NCBI GenBank assembly: GCA_049966155.1
Contig: JBMFVE010000007.1
Span: forward strand, 1 to 64,000
Reading direction: 5' to 3'
From: JBMFVE01 sp049966155
GTDB taxonomy: Bacteria > Bacteroidota > Ignavibacteria > Kryptoniales > JAKASW01
DNA: 64,000 nucleotides
Position numbers and translations under genes: made by a program. A model generated the notes under the pieces. That model saw only the letters and a list, made by a program, of their open reading frames with translations, was not told the origin of the DNA and made no database searches. This document shows, in pieces, positions 8,175-16,485 of the stretch. Position 1 is the first letter of the stretch. Every line of letters starts with the position of its first letter.

Positions 8175-8517
8175 ATTCTACAAAATCAACCACTCCGCCT
8201 ATTTGAGGATGATGCTTTCTCACCCTAACCACCACTCTATTTACAAGTGTATATTTTTCAATTATCTTTTCAGCTATGTGAGCACCAAGAGATTCTATCA
8301 GGTAATATCTTTTACCAGTTACGAGATCTTCAATTGATTTGAAAATTTCTTCATAATTAACCGTGTCCCTCAGCTTATCTGTCTGTGCTGCACGGGAGTA
8401 ATCCCCATAAAGGTCAACATCAACTTCAAATTTTCCTCCTGAGATCTGTTCGTTGCTAAGCACTCCATGATAAGCATAGAAGGTTGCATTCTTGAGACGG
8501 ATAACTTGTTGCTGCAT
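8146..8517 (-). CDS. folB: Dihydroneopterin aldolase
   Basis: A 123-residue enzyme that cleaves dihydroneopterin to 6-hydroxymethyl-dihydropterin, the substrate of the next gene folK. Visible family features are the N-terminal FYAYHGVLSNEQ (catalytic Glu/Tyr region), the DTVNYEEIFKSIEDLV segment, YYLIESLGAHIAEKI with the pterin-binding Glu, and the VRVRKHHPQIGG strand. The C-terminal ~10 codons lie over the start of folK. A 75-base gap separates it from the small membrane gene upstream, so it may have its own promoter there, though I see no convincing boxes. Confidence 0.94.
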   Translation of the reverse strand: MQQQVIRLKNATFYAYHGVLSNEQISGGKFEVDVDLYGDYSRAAQTDKLRDTVNYEEIFKSIEDLVTGKRYYLIESLGAHIAEKIIEKYTLVNRVVVRVRKHHPQIGGVVDFVEFETEKARGS

Positions 8518-8592
8518 AATTATTTGAATATAGACCCATGAATTTATACTTTCAAGGATAATGCGTATCTACATACAGAGTTCCGCCCCTTC

Positions 8593-8781
8593 TTACTTCT
8601 TTTTTTTAAACTGTATGGAAGAGTTATCCGCATACAGCTTCAGTCCAAGGAAGAAAGCAAAGATAAGGAGAATTACAACAAGAGGGAGGACAAAGTTAAA
8701 TCGTTCATTTAATGTCGGAATGTGCTCCTGAAGACTATCCTGAATAGTCTCAATCAGTGAAAGGAATTGAACCATCATCAC
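8593..8781 (-). CDS. Small single-span membrane protein coupled to cytochrome b
   Basis: 62 residues with an amphipathic N-terminal half, one transmembrane helix (~residues 29-50, FVLPLVVILLIFAFFLGLKL) and a basic tail KKKK. I do not recognise a family. Its ATG overlaps the stop of the cytochrome b gene by 4 bases, which makes independent chance unlikely and suggests a small structural or assembly subunit of the Rieske/cytochrome b complex. The Lys-rich C-terminus would lie on the cytoplasmic side by the positive-inside rule. Confidence 0.7.
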   Translation of the reverse strand: MMMVQFLSLIETIQDSLQEHIPTLNERFNFVLPLVVILLIFAFFLGLKLYADNSSIQFKKKK

Positions 8782-9827
8782 TTTACCATAAATGCAACGA
8801 GGGTGGTTGTGAAAAAGTATAAAAGGACAACAATGCCAACTATTGTGAACAGCTTGCCTGTCTCCTCACGAGAGGATTTTCTGTCTAAAAACGGGACAAC
8901 AATCCAGAAAATCAGAAATAGGGCTATCAAACCGACTGCAAGAACTTCAGGCATCATGCGTAGGGTTTGAAAGACAAAGAGGAAATACCACTCCGGCTTT
9001 ATTCCTGCAGGGGCAGGTTCAATGGGGTTGGCCTTTTGTCCAACGGTCTCGGGAGCAATTCCAGAAAGTAAAAGGAGGATTGCCAGTACACCCGCCCAAA
9101 CCGCAAAGTCCCTGAAGGCAAAGTCAGGGTAAAATTTCGTGCCCCCTATCACATTTTTTTGTTGAGATATGGGTACACTTGAACCTAACACCTGACTTAA
9201 AATAATATGAATTGTGACGAGTGCAATCACAAGCATGGGCAAAACAATGGTGTGAAGACTGTACATTCTTGTGAGTGTGGCTGCGCCTACCTCCTCTCCA
9301 CCCTGGAGAAAAACGGATAAGTATTTACCTATTAGAGGAACAAAATAAGGCGTACTTACTCCGATCTTTGTAGCAAAATACGATAAACTGGTCCAGGGAA
9401 GCAGATAGCCTGTAAAGGCAAAACCCAGCATGAGGAAAATTAGCAAAACACCAATTACCCACATCAACTCTCTTGGTTTACGATAGGCTTTGAGAAAATA
9501 GGTCGAGAACATATGAACTAAAAGGATTGCAATTAAAAGATTTGAACCCCAGAAATGAAGCGACCTGATCAGCCATCCAAAACTCACATATGTTACGATA
9601 AATTTAACCGACTCGTTTGCTTTTTCAGGAGTGGGGACATAATAAAATGAAAGAAGTATTCCTGTAACAATTTGAAGTAAAAGGAGAAATAAGGCTATAC
9701 CTCCAAAATAATACCAGAACGAATACTTGTGCTGGGGAACTGTCTTATTTCTGATGTACCTTTTTAGCAGATCAAGATCTATGCGCTCACCAAGAAACTT
9801 CAGAAGTTTATGATTAAAACCTGTCAT
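8778..9827 (-). CDS. Cytochrome b (b6-type) subunit of a Rieske/cytochrome b complex
   Basis: A 349-residue quinol-oxidising membrane subunit that fuses the b6 and subunit-IV portions. Haem ligands are His91/His105 on helix B (LHFWGSN...LVHMF) and His192/His207 on helix D; the 15-residue helix-D spacing is that of cytochrome b6, not mitochondrial cytochrome b. The Qo motif PEWYF is at 278-282. The position of b6 Cys35, which covalently holds haem c(n), is tyrosine (YYFGG). Overlaps the Rieske gene by 4 bases. No cytochrome c1 or f gene follows; only the 62-residue membrane protein does. Confidence 0.95.
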   Translation of the reverse strand: MTGFNHKLLKFLGERIDLDLLKRYIRNKTVPQHKYSFWYYFGGIALFLLLLQIVTGILLSFYYVPTPEKANESVKFIVTYVSFGWLIRSLHFWGSNLLIAILLVHMFSTYFLKAYRKPRELMWVIGVLLIFLMLGFAFTGYLLPWTSLSYFATKIGVSTPYFVPLIGKYLSVFLQGGEEVGAATLTRMYSLHTIVLPMLVIALVTIHIILSQVLGSSVPISQQKNVIGGTKFYPDFAFRDFAVWAGVLAILLLLSGIAPETVGQKANPIEPAPAGIKPEWYFLFVFQTLRMMPEVLAVGLIALFLIFWIVVPFLDRKSSREETGKLFTIVGIVVLLYFFTTTLVAFMVK

Positions 9828-10270
9828 GTATTACTCCTGGTTACGGACACAAACACTTTGTTTCCATTTATACTTACAAAGTACTTGGGAAGCGGCGATA
9901 CTGCAGGCCCCTTTAAAACTGACCCATCGATCCCAAATTCACTCCCGTGACAGTTGCAGTAGAATATATCCCTTTTAGGTTCAAACTCGACCGTGCATCC
10001 CAGATGAGTACACTTTGCCGAAAGTGCTTCATATCCGCCGTCCGGCAAATGAACCAGCACCGCCGGTTTATCCAAAAATTCAAAGAACTTCGCAGAATCT
10101 GGCCGGAGCTCGGAAGTTGTTGCAACCTCCACAGTTGATTTTTCTTGTAAAAGAACAGATGGAGGATTCAAGAAACGAATGATGGGATAAATAATGTATG
10201 CAGCAAGAATTGTTGAAGTAAATCCCAGTAATCTTTTTAAAAACTTTCTTCTGTCTGACGAGTTATCCAT
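9824..10270 (-). CDS. Rieske 2Fe-2S protein
   Basis: A 148-residue iron-sulfur subunit of the quinol oxidase complex. The N-terminus carries an Arg-Arg Tat-type signal (SDRRKFLKRLL) and a membrane anchor (~16-33). Cluster ligands are Cys87/His89 in CTHLGC and Cys105/His108 in CNCHGS, with Cys92 and Cys107 placed to form the usual disulfide; GPAVSPLP is the Pro loop. First gene of the cytochrome operon, with a 103-base gap to the lipid-kinase gene upstream. Confidence 0.95.
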   Translation of the reverse strand: MDNSSDRRKFLKRLLGFTSTILAAYIIYPIIRFLNPPSVLLQEKSTVEVATTSELRPDSAKFFEFLDKPAVLVHLPDGGYEALSAKCTHLGCTVEFEPKRDIFYCNCHGSEFGIDGSVLKGPAVSPLPKYFVSINGNKVFVSVTRSNT

Positions 10271-10373
10271 ACGGAATTTACAACAATTTTAAACCTCAAA
10301 TTTGTTCCGTTAATCTTAACCTTTCCGTAATTGAAAATACCCCGGGTTTTGCACTTGAGGTTTTCGAACCCTT

Positions 10374-11276
10374 TTAAGCAATGATATTTAGACTGTCGGG
10401 ATGAATGTCCACTGTAAATTCCTGCACACGCGCAGGGGCAATTTCACCGTCACGGTGAATTGCCACAGGATCGTCGGATATTATTTTAATATGGTGTGCT
10501 TTATACATAGACACTTCGGGATGTTTTAAATGTGTCCCGTTGAGTACACTTGGCAGCACCTGAATTACACGCGGAATCGACACTTCATTTACAGCGCATA
10601 CATCAAGGAGCCCATCATCCAGCTTAGCATCCGGGGTAAGGAGAAATCCGCCGCCGGCTGATGTTCCATTACCTATTGCAACAAGGAAGGTCTGCCCATC
10701 CCGCGCAACCTGTCCGTCTATCTCCAAATTCATTCTTGTAGACCTGTAAGATTTCAGTGTCTTAATCAGGGCCGCCAGATATCGAGGCAGCCCCTTCAAC
10801 CTCCTGAAATGCTCGCTTTGCCGTGCCACTTCAGCGTCAAAGCCAATACCCACGCCGTTGACAAACACATAATCTCTGTTGCCAAGATTTATTGTACCAA
10901 CATCTATTCTTTTAATGCTGCCAGCAATCAGACTATAAACCCATTCCTTCAAATTTCTCAGTCGGCCAAGAGTACGCGCAAAGTCATTTCCTGAACCTGT
11001 CGGTACTATTCCAAGTACTTTGTCAGTCAGCAGTAAACCCGATGCGACCTCATTTATGGTTCCGTCGCCCCCTACTGCAACAACGATCTCAAATTCATCA
11101 GATAAATTTTTTGCAATTTCTGTGGCATGCTGTGGCGCCTGAGTTAATTCAACATCAAACCTTATTCCCAATTTTTTTACAAGTAAGATGAGTTTAGGCA
11201 ATATTCTTCTTGTTTTACCGTTTCCCGATATCGGGTTGGCAATGAATTTAATAGCTCTTTCTCGAAGGCTTTTCAA
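10374..11276 (-). CDS. YegS/diacylglycerol-kinase-family lipid kinase
   Basis: 300 residues of the DAGK catalytic fold: IANPISGNGK near residue 12, the nucleotide motif VGGDGTINEVASGLL (~67-81), TGSGNDFARTLG (~95-106), and the C-terminal beta-sandwich with DDGLLDVCAV and DGE (HRDGEI). Family members phosphorylate diacylglycerol, sphingosine or undecaprenol-like lipids; the substrate here is unknown. It follows the CaCA exchanger gene by 6 bases and ends the nanE-led operon. Confidence 0.9.
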   Translation of the reverse strand: MKSLRERAIKFIANPISGNGKTRRILPKLILLVKKLGIRFDVELTQAPQHATEIAKNLSDEFEIVVAVGGDGTINEVASGLLLTDKVLGIVPTGSGNDFARTLGRLRNLKEWVYSLIAGSIKRIDVGTINLGNRDYVFVNGVGIGFDAEVARQSEHFRRLKGLPRYLAALIKTLKSYRSTRMNLEIDGQVARDGQTFLVAIGNGTSAGGGFLLTPDAKLDDGLLDVCAVNEVSIPRVIQVLPSVLNGTHLKHPEVSMYKAHHIKIISDDPVAIHRDGEIAPARVQEFTVDIHPDSLNIIA

Positions 11277-11282
11277 GTGCCT

Positions 11283-12545
11283 TTACCTCTTCCTGTTTCT
11301 TTTTTGAATGGCCAAATTATAAGTTTCCTTCAGTCCATATATTATCCTGAACTCTTTATAGTGTCTTCCGATCTCATAAATTGAAAAAATTCCAAATAAA
11401 AAAGATGTAATTAATCTTGAGTTATTGCCGACTATAGGCAACTCAGGGAGAAATGTAAATGAAGTCGGATAAATAAATTGAGCTAACCAGAGTACGAATA
11501 AAGTTACTGCGTTGCTTAAAGTAAAACGCAGCTTTGCGAGAACTGCGCATCCGTAAAAAGTCATCATCATTGAAAGTAAAATTTCCTCTCTATGGTGCCA
11601 GTCAAGAGGAATCGTTGAAACCATTCCTCTTGAAGCAGAATATACAATTGGAATCATTGAAACGAGTAGAGTCCACTGGTTAACCTTACTACTGATCATA
11701 TTCAAAAGCGCCATAGGTGCCAGTTTGATTGTCCTTGCCCAGTAAAAAGCAGTGACCTTCTCAGGAAATTCAGATAAAAACGGCGCAACCCATTGAACAA
11801 AAACAAAGGCACTGACACCCAGTAAAGCAGCAACTTCTTTCATGCTTACAAAGAACGGATCTGCAACAGCATACATTGTAATACCCCCCATTAGAAAAAG
11901 TCCTGTCAGAACAGCGCCTTTAACTCTTGAATTTCTAATATCCACAAGATATCTGGGCATTGGCATCAGATCGTCTTTCTTTTCTTCAGACTCTTCTGGA
12001 AGAATTTGTAGAACATAAAGGTACGTCAGGAATAATATTCCGAGGAATATTCCATCGTAAACCTGCAGGTCCTTCTTTATCAACACGACAATGAAATACA
12101 CTGAGCCGAGAAATAGAGCGCCGACCTCAACTATATTCTCTGGACGTAAGTCAATGTGCCTCAGGCGTTTCCCTGTTCTAATTCTCGTATAAACATCAGC
12201 TGTAATGAATATTAGCGGCCAGCCTACCCCCATTAACAATCTGTTTGATCCGGTGAAATTTGCCATCATTAAATCAACATCTTGTTTCCAGGCTATTACT
12301 GCCTCAACCATGAATTCGGGCACAACCTGGAGCAAAGCCACAATTGCCACGGCGAGCCCCTGACTCATGCTGAATTCCGCAGCTTCTGCAGTCCAGCTTA
12401 TTATAAGTGCAGAGACAATTACTGCACTAAAACATAGAAATGCTATCCCACCCGCAGTAGAAAAATGAATATGATGGAGCGCAAAGGATACAAATCCGCT
12501 GTATAAAGACATCAGTAGAAAATAAAACGCATATCGATTTTTCAT
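11283..12545 (-). CDS. CaCA-superfamily sodium/calcium exchanger-like membrane protein
   Basis: 420 residues with about ten transmembrane helices and two recognisable alpha-repeats. The first (~52-110) contains WTAEAAEFSMSQGLAVAIV, a PEFM variant of the PE(L/F) ion motif, and NFTGSNRLLMG; the second (~248-300) contains SEFPEKVTAFYWA and NMISSKVNQWTLLV. The middle (~185-200) is an acidic/basic cytoplasmic loop. The polar repeat residues fit a cation:Na+ or H+ antiporter, ion unknown. The ATG overlaps the preceding dehydrogenase gene by 4 bases. Confidence 0.75.
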   Translation of the reverse strand: MKNRYAFYFLLMSLYSGFVSFALHHIHFSTAGGIAFLCFSAVIVSALIISWTAEAAEFSMSQGLAVAIVALLQVVPEFMVEAVIAWKQDVDLMMANFTGSNRLLMGVGWPLIFITADVYTRIRTGKRLRHIDLRPENIVEVGALFLGSVYFIVVLIKKDLQVYDGIFLGILFLTYLYVLQILPEESEEKKDDLMPMPRYLVDIRNSRVKGAVLTGLFLMGGITMYAVADPFFVSMKEVAALLGVSAFVFVQWVAPFLSEFPEKVTAFYWARTIKLAPMALLNMISSKVNQWTLLVSMIPIVYSASRGMVSTIPLDWHHREEILLSMMMTFYGCAVLAKLRFTLSNAVTLFVLWLAQFIYPTSFTFLPELPIVGNNSRLITSFLFGIFSIYEIGRHYKEFRIIYGLKETYNLAIQKRNRKR

Positions 12546-13558
12546 GCCGTGTGATCATAGTTAAAGTGATGTGGCAGTCTTATATTTGCTACAGTGTGAA
12601 ACCCTGGAGATAAATCTAAAAGAATTGGAATTAAATTCAGCACAATTCCAACTGTTGCCTTATCCCCCATTATTCCATTATTAATCACAATATTGACCGG
12701 GGGTTCACCGTCAATGAATATATGATCATATTCAATTGGGGAATCAATTCTCATTGTCAATCGGAAAGAAAGGATCTCCTCATCTCCTCTCATAGCTATA
12801 ACTTCCTGTCTTACCCCCAGAACGTGATCCCGGGCAACAAAGATGTTATCGTCTTTATAATCATGATCGGCAATAATTGGATGAGTAACTGAACGAAGAG
12901 TATCATATTTCATGTTTAAATGATGGAGCACAAAATCAGCCGAATCGGTCAGCCCAACGGGGCCGAAATGTGGCGATAAGGAGCTTTGCTCGGAAAATTC
13001 GTACTTTGATAGGCCAACTCCCAGCTTCCTTTGAAGGGCGAGCCGCCTATGACTCAAATTTATGGTACGTTCAGCACGAATTGAGTTTATCATGATTACC
13101 GGTGCTGATGCAACAAGTACTAAAGTATCCAGCACATACCCGGGATTTACACCCGAAACCAGTACCCTCAAATGATTTCGCTTCGCTAAAGAATTAATAT
13201 AATTGAACTTGTTCCTGTCCCTCTTTTCCAGAAAGAAGAGTTCTTCAGCTGTTGAAATTACATTGTATCCTGATTTCAATAATTCTATAACCTGGTTTGA
13301 GGCCTCAGGTAAAAATGATACCGATGTATGTATTGCAATATCCGCCTTTCTCTTTATATGCTGAAGATCAGGAGAAACTACAACCCCAACGAGGCCCTCA
13401 TAACCAATGAGAACACCAATATCTTTTCCAATCTTTTTAGGATTATTATCAACAGCTCCAACTAATTCAAAACTGTGGTCCTTTTGCAAAAGTGCTTTGA
13501 CAATATTCTCGCCTATGTCTCCAACCCCAAATTGAATAACCTTAATCTTTCGTTTCAC
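12542..13558 (-). CDS. DapB-like NAD(P)-dependent dehydrogenase (2,4-diaminopentanoate dehydrogenase-like)
   Basis: 338 residues with an N-terminal Rossmann domain (GVGDIGENIVKALL, ~11-24, then GAVDNNPKKIG) and a DapB-type catalytic half. Full-length homology pattern, including the NPGYVLDTLVL segment and the central RRLALQRKLGVG helix, is that of DapB-related proteins such as 2,4-diaminopentanoate dehydrogenase (Ord) from ornithine fermentation. No ornithine aminomutase genes are nearby, so the substrate is open. Starts with GTG and overlaps nanE by 17 bases and the exchanger gene by 4. Confidence 0.72.
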   Translation of the reverse strand: MKRKIKVIQFGVGDIGENIVKALLQKDHSFELVGAVDNNPKKIGKDIGVLIGYEGLVGVVVSPDLQHIKRKADIAIHTSVSFLPEASNQVIELLKSGYNVISTAEELFFLEKRDRNKFNYINSLAKRNHLRVLVSGVNPGYVLDTLVLVASAPVIMINSIRAERTINLSHRRLALQRKLGVGLSKYEFSEQSSLSPHFGPVGLTDSADFVLHHLNMKYDTLRSVTHPIIADHDYKDDNIFVARDHVLGVRQEVIAMRGDEEILSFRLTMRIDSPIEYDHIFIDGEPPVNIVINNGIMGDKATVGIVLNLIPILLDLSPGFHTVANIRLPHHFNYDHTA

Positions 13559-14264
13559 TTTTTCCTGTTCTCATTTTTAGTTCATGTACAAACATTTGAG
13601 TAATCAAACTCGGACGTGTTATTGCTGCTCCAACCACTACTGCGTAGGCGCCTGCCTGGATAGCTTCTACAGCCTCCTGAGGAGTCCAAATTCGCCCCTC
13701 TGCAATCACGGGTATAACCAGGGCTTCGGAAAGCTTTGCTACGAGTTCAAGGTCAACCCCCTCTCCACTTTTGTCTGCAGTCTCAGGCGTAAATCCTGAA
13801 AGAGTTGTTGAAACCAGATCAGCTCCCAGTTCCGCAGCCTGCACTCCTTCTTCAAAGGTTGCGACATCTGCAAGCAAGAGGACACTCGGATGTGCTTGTC
13901 GCACTCTTCGAAGAAATTCAAAGCCAGACAGCCCATTTGGCCGCAGTCGATTAGTTGCATCAACTGCAACAATATCTGCTCCTGCAGCAATGATGTCGTC
14001 AACGTCCTTAAAATCAGGCGTCACAAGCACAGAGCCATCCGGGTACGATGATCGGATAAGTCCTATTAATGGCACACTGACCCGGCTTCTTATGACCTTT
14101 ATGGTTTCCTTACCTTCTGTGCGAATTCCAACAGCACCACCGGCTTCAGCTGCAGCAGCAAACATAGCAGCATGTTCAGGCTGGTTAAACACCTGGCCTT
14201 CTTCTGTTTGACATGAGACTATCAGTCCATGCCTTATTCCCGCAATAGAGTTAAGATATTCCAT
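13542..14264 (-). CDS. nanE: Putative N-acetylmannosamine-6-phosphate 2-epimerase
   Basis: A 240-residue TIM barrel that converts ManNAc-6-P to GlcNAc-6-P in sialic acid and amino-sugar use. The family signatures are IAGIRHGLIVSCQT (N-terminus), AAEAGGAVGIR, PLIGLIRSSYPD, DIVAVDAT (~100), LGADLVSTTLSGFT (~150) and the C-terminal IPVIAEGRIWTP ... AGAYAVVVGAAITRP phosphate site. It heads an operon with a DapB-like dehydrogenase, a cation exchanger and a lipid kinase. No nanA or nanK is present in the window, so its role may be in amino-sugar recycling rather than sialic acid catabolism. Confidence 0.9.
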   Translation of the reverse strand: MEYLNSIAGIRHGLIVSCQTEEGQVFNQPEHAAMFAAAAEAGGAVGIRTEGKETIKVIRSRVSVPLIGLIRSSYPDGSVLVTPDFKDVDDIIAAGADIVAVDATNRLRPNGLSGFEFLRRVRQAHPSVLLLADVATFEEGVQAAELGADLVSTTLSGFTPETADKSGEGVDLELVAKLSEALVIPVIAEGRIWTPQEAVEAIQAGAYAVVVGAAITRPSLITQMFVHELKMRTGKSETKD

Positions 14265-14392
14265 TCCATTTTCCCTGATTCGTAATCAAAAAGCCTTAAT
14301 AGCCTTATAAATTGCCATTTCTCATCAAGACATTCACTCAGGAATATAATAGATGAGAGGCCTATTTTTGAAATCCCGTACTTAAAAAATAT

Positions 14393-15094
14393 TCAGTGCA
14401 GCAATATGTATTTACTCAATGAACTGCAGCAAAAAACTGCACCAATTATTAACCCAACGATTAAAATAAACAACGGTAAAGGCTTTGGCTTAATCAGAAA
14501 AACCAATTTCCAGAGAAAAAACAATGATTCAAGCACAACTATGACGTTAAGGAATATTAATGCATAAAATGGAAGTGGATTAATAACTTCAGGAGACGGA
14601 TTATTAGAAAAAGAATACTGTCCAAAAACAGCAACGAGTACAGGTATTAAAACCAATGAGGTAAAAGCAAGAGGATGAACTGAATAAATAAATGCTGATA
14701 CAAATCCTTTAATTGTTATTCCAGTCCTCCTGACTCCTGCCAGAATGTAGAATATCAACGGCACTAAATATAAGAAGGGTAAAAAGACCAAGATTGAGAC
14801 AATCATACCACCGAGAAGGAGATAAGGCAGGTATGTTGAATAAGTATCAGTTGCTTTAATTGCAAAGAGAAAAGCAAAGCCGGCAGCAAAGGATTCAATG
14901 ATTGCAATAAGAAATGTAAGATTCCTGTGTTCTGCTAAAAGAATGCGCTTTTGCGCCAGCTCCGGATTTTTCCAGATTAAGGCGACTATCTCAAAAAGAT
15001 TTAGTGTCCTGGAACGTTGCTGAAGAATTGCCCCACAGCTTTTGCATCTCAGTTTGAAATCGCTGTTGTCTAATCCACAGACGGGGCATTTCAT
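14393..15094 (-). CDS. Zinc-ribbon Yip1-family membrane protein
   Basis: 233 residues starting with a zinc ribbon (CPVCGLDN...CKSCGA, Cys3/Cys6 and Cys17/Cys20), then about five transmembrane helices (~58-225) of the Yip1 type. Function of bacterial members is unknown. It follows tryptophanase by 17 bases and precedes a 128-base gap. Confidence 0.7.
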   Translation of the reverse strand: MKCPVCGLDNSDFKLRCKSCGAILQQRSRTLNLFEIVALIWKNPELAQKRILLAEHRNLTFLIAIIESFAAGFAFLFAIKATDTYSTYLPYLLLGGMIVSILVFLPFLYLVPLIFYILAGVRRTGITIKGFVSAFIYSVHPLAFTSLVLIPVLVAVFGQYSFSNNPSPEVINPLPFYALIFLNVIVVLESLFFLWKLVFLIKPKPLPLFILIVGLIIGAVFCCSSLSKYILLH

Positions 15095-15111
15095 AACTTA
15101 ATCGGAATGAC

Positions 15112-16485
15112 CTATGTTATCGGCTCAAAATGAGCAGTAAAATGCCGAAGGTATTTGGGTTCATAGACTATTCTGTATCCCGGAATCTCATCACGCCTGG
15201 AATATACCTCTGCAATTATCTCTGACGCATAATCAATATGGCTTTGAGTATAAACTCTGCGTGGAACCGCAAGCCGGACAAGTTCAAGAGGGGCACCTTC
15301 AAATTTACCATTTACCATCCGGCCAAACATAACTGAACCAATTTCCACACTTCGTATTCCACCTGCTCTGTAAAGTTCAACAGCCACGGCCTGTCCCGGG
15401 TATTGATAAGGCGGTATATGCGGAACAAATCTTCTGGCATCAATGAAAACAGCATGCCCGCCGGTGGGTACGAGGATAGGCACTCCGGCTGCTATAAGTC
15501 GCTCACCAAAATATTCAATTGACCTAATCCTGTACTTTAAATACTCCTCATCAAGAACTTCATTAAGTCCCTGAGCAATGGCATCGAGATCCCTGCCTGC
15601 CAGACCGCCGTAAGTGGGAAACCCTTCTGTAAGAATTAATAAACTTCTTGCCTGTTCAGCTAATTTATCATCGTTGAGAGCGAGAAATCCACCAATGTTA
15701 ACAAGCGCATCCTTCTTCGCACTCATCGTACACCCATCGGCATAACTGAACATTTCCTTTGCAATTTCTCTGACGCTTTTGTCGGAATATCCTTCTTCCC
15801 GGGTTTTAATGAAGTATGCGTTCTCGGCAAAACGACAGGCATCAAGAAACAAAGGTATATTATATTTATTGAGAAGCCTGCGGGTTTCACGGATGTTTTT
15901 CATACTGACAGGTTGCCCACCAACAGAGTTATTTGTAACCGTCAACAAGCACAGCGGAATATTCTCTGGCCTGAATCGTTTTATAAAATCTTCAAGCCTT
16001 GAAAGGTCAATGTTCCCTTTAAAATCCGCATAATGCTCTGTGTCGAGTGCCCTCGGGATGGGCAAATCCACAGCTTCTGCTCCGGTGAATTCAATATTAG
16101 CCCGGGTGGTGTCAAAATGTGTATTGTTTGGAAAATACTTCCCTTTCCCACCCACTACAGTAAAAAGTATTTTTTCGGCTGCGCGCCCCTGGTGAGTCGG
16201 TATTACGTTCTTAAAGCCTGTCAATTCCCTAACGGCTGCTTCAAGGTTAAAAAAGCTTCTGGCTCCTGCGTAAGATTCATCCCCATCCATCATGGCTGAC
16301 CACTGCTTTGAACTCATAGCAGCAGTTCCGGAATCGGTTAAAAAATCTATAAGTACATCGCTGGCTTTAATAAGAAAAAGATTGTAATGAGCTTCTTTCA
16401 GTACACGTTCACGGTGTTCTTGGGTTGTGAAATATAAAGGCTCTACAGACTTAATCTTAAATGGTTCAATGATTGTCTTCGTCAT
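15112..16485 (-). CDS. tnaA: Tryptophanase (beta-eliminating lyase)
   Basis: A 457-residue PLP enzyme splitting L-tryptophan into indole, pyruvate and ammonia. The PLP lysine is in SAKKDA (Lys258). Overall wording is close to tyrosine phenol-lyase (SYADGCTMS, LVNIGGF, GGLAGRD), but the specificity residues are those of tryptophanase: Asp125 in HFDTT (E. coli Asp137, indole NH contact; TPL has Thr), VEIGS with Ile382 where TPL has Arg381, and His448 in RHFTA (E. coli His463; TPL has Phe). I see no tnaC-like leader or adjacent tryptophan permease. The ATG overlaps the pilin-like gene by 4 bases. Confidence 0.82.
   Translation of the reverse strand: MTKTIIEPFKIKSVEPLYFTTQEHRERVLKEAHYNLFLIKASDVLIDFLTDSGTAAMSSKQWSAMMDGDESYAGARSFFNLEAAVRELTGFKNVIPTHQGRAAEKILFTVVGGKGKYFPNNTHFDTTRANIEFTGAEAVDLPIPRALDTEHYADFKGNIDLSRLEDFIKRFRPENIPLCLLTVTNNSVGGQPVSMKNIRETRRLLNKYNIPLFLDACRFAENAYFIKTREEGYSDKSVREIAKEMFSYADGCTMSAKKDALVNIGGFLALNDDKLAEQARSLLILTEGFPTYGGLAGRDLDAIAQGLNEVLDEEYLKYRIRSIEYFGERLIAAGVPILVPTGGHAVFIDARRFVPHIPPYQYPGQAVAVELYRAGGIRSVEIGSVMFGRMVNGKFEGAPLELVRLAVPRRVYTQSHIDYASEIIAEVYSRRDEIPGYRIVYEPKYLRHFTAHFEPIT

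Noticed and set aside
13771..14211. A 146-codon open frame on the plus strand opposite nanE
   Set aside because: Serine/threonine/proline-rich translation with no domain, lying antisense to a clearly conserved NanE; typical codon-bias shadow.
15112..16485. Tyrosine phenol-lyase
   Set aside because: Despite high overall similarity, the three specificity positions (Asp125, Ile382, His448) match tryptophanase.
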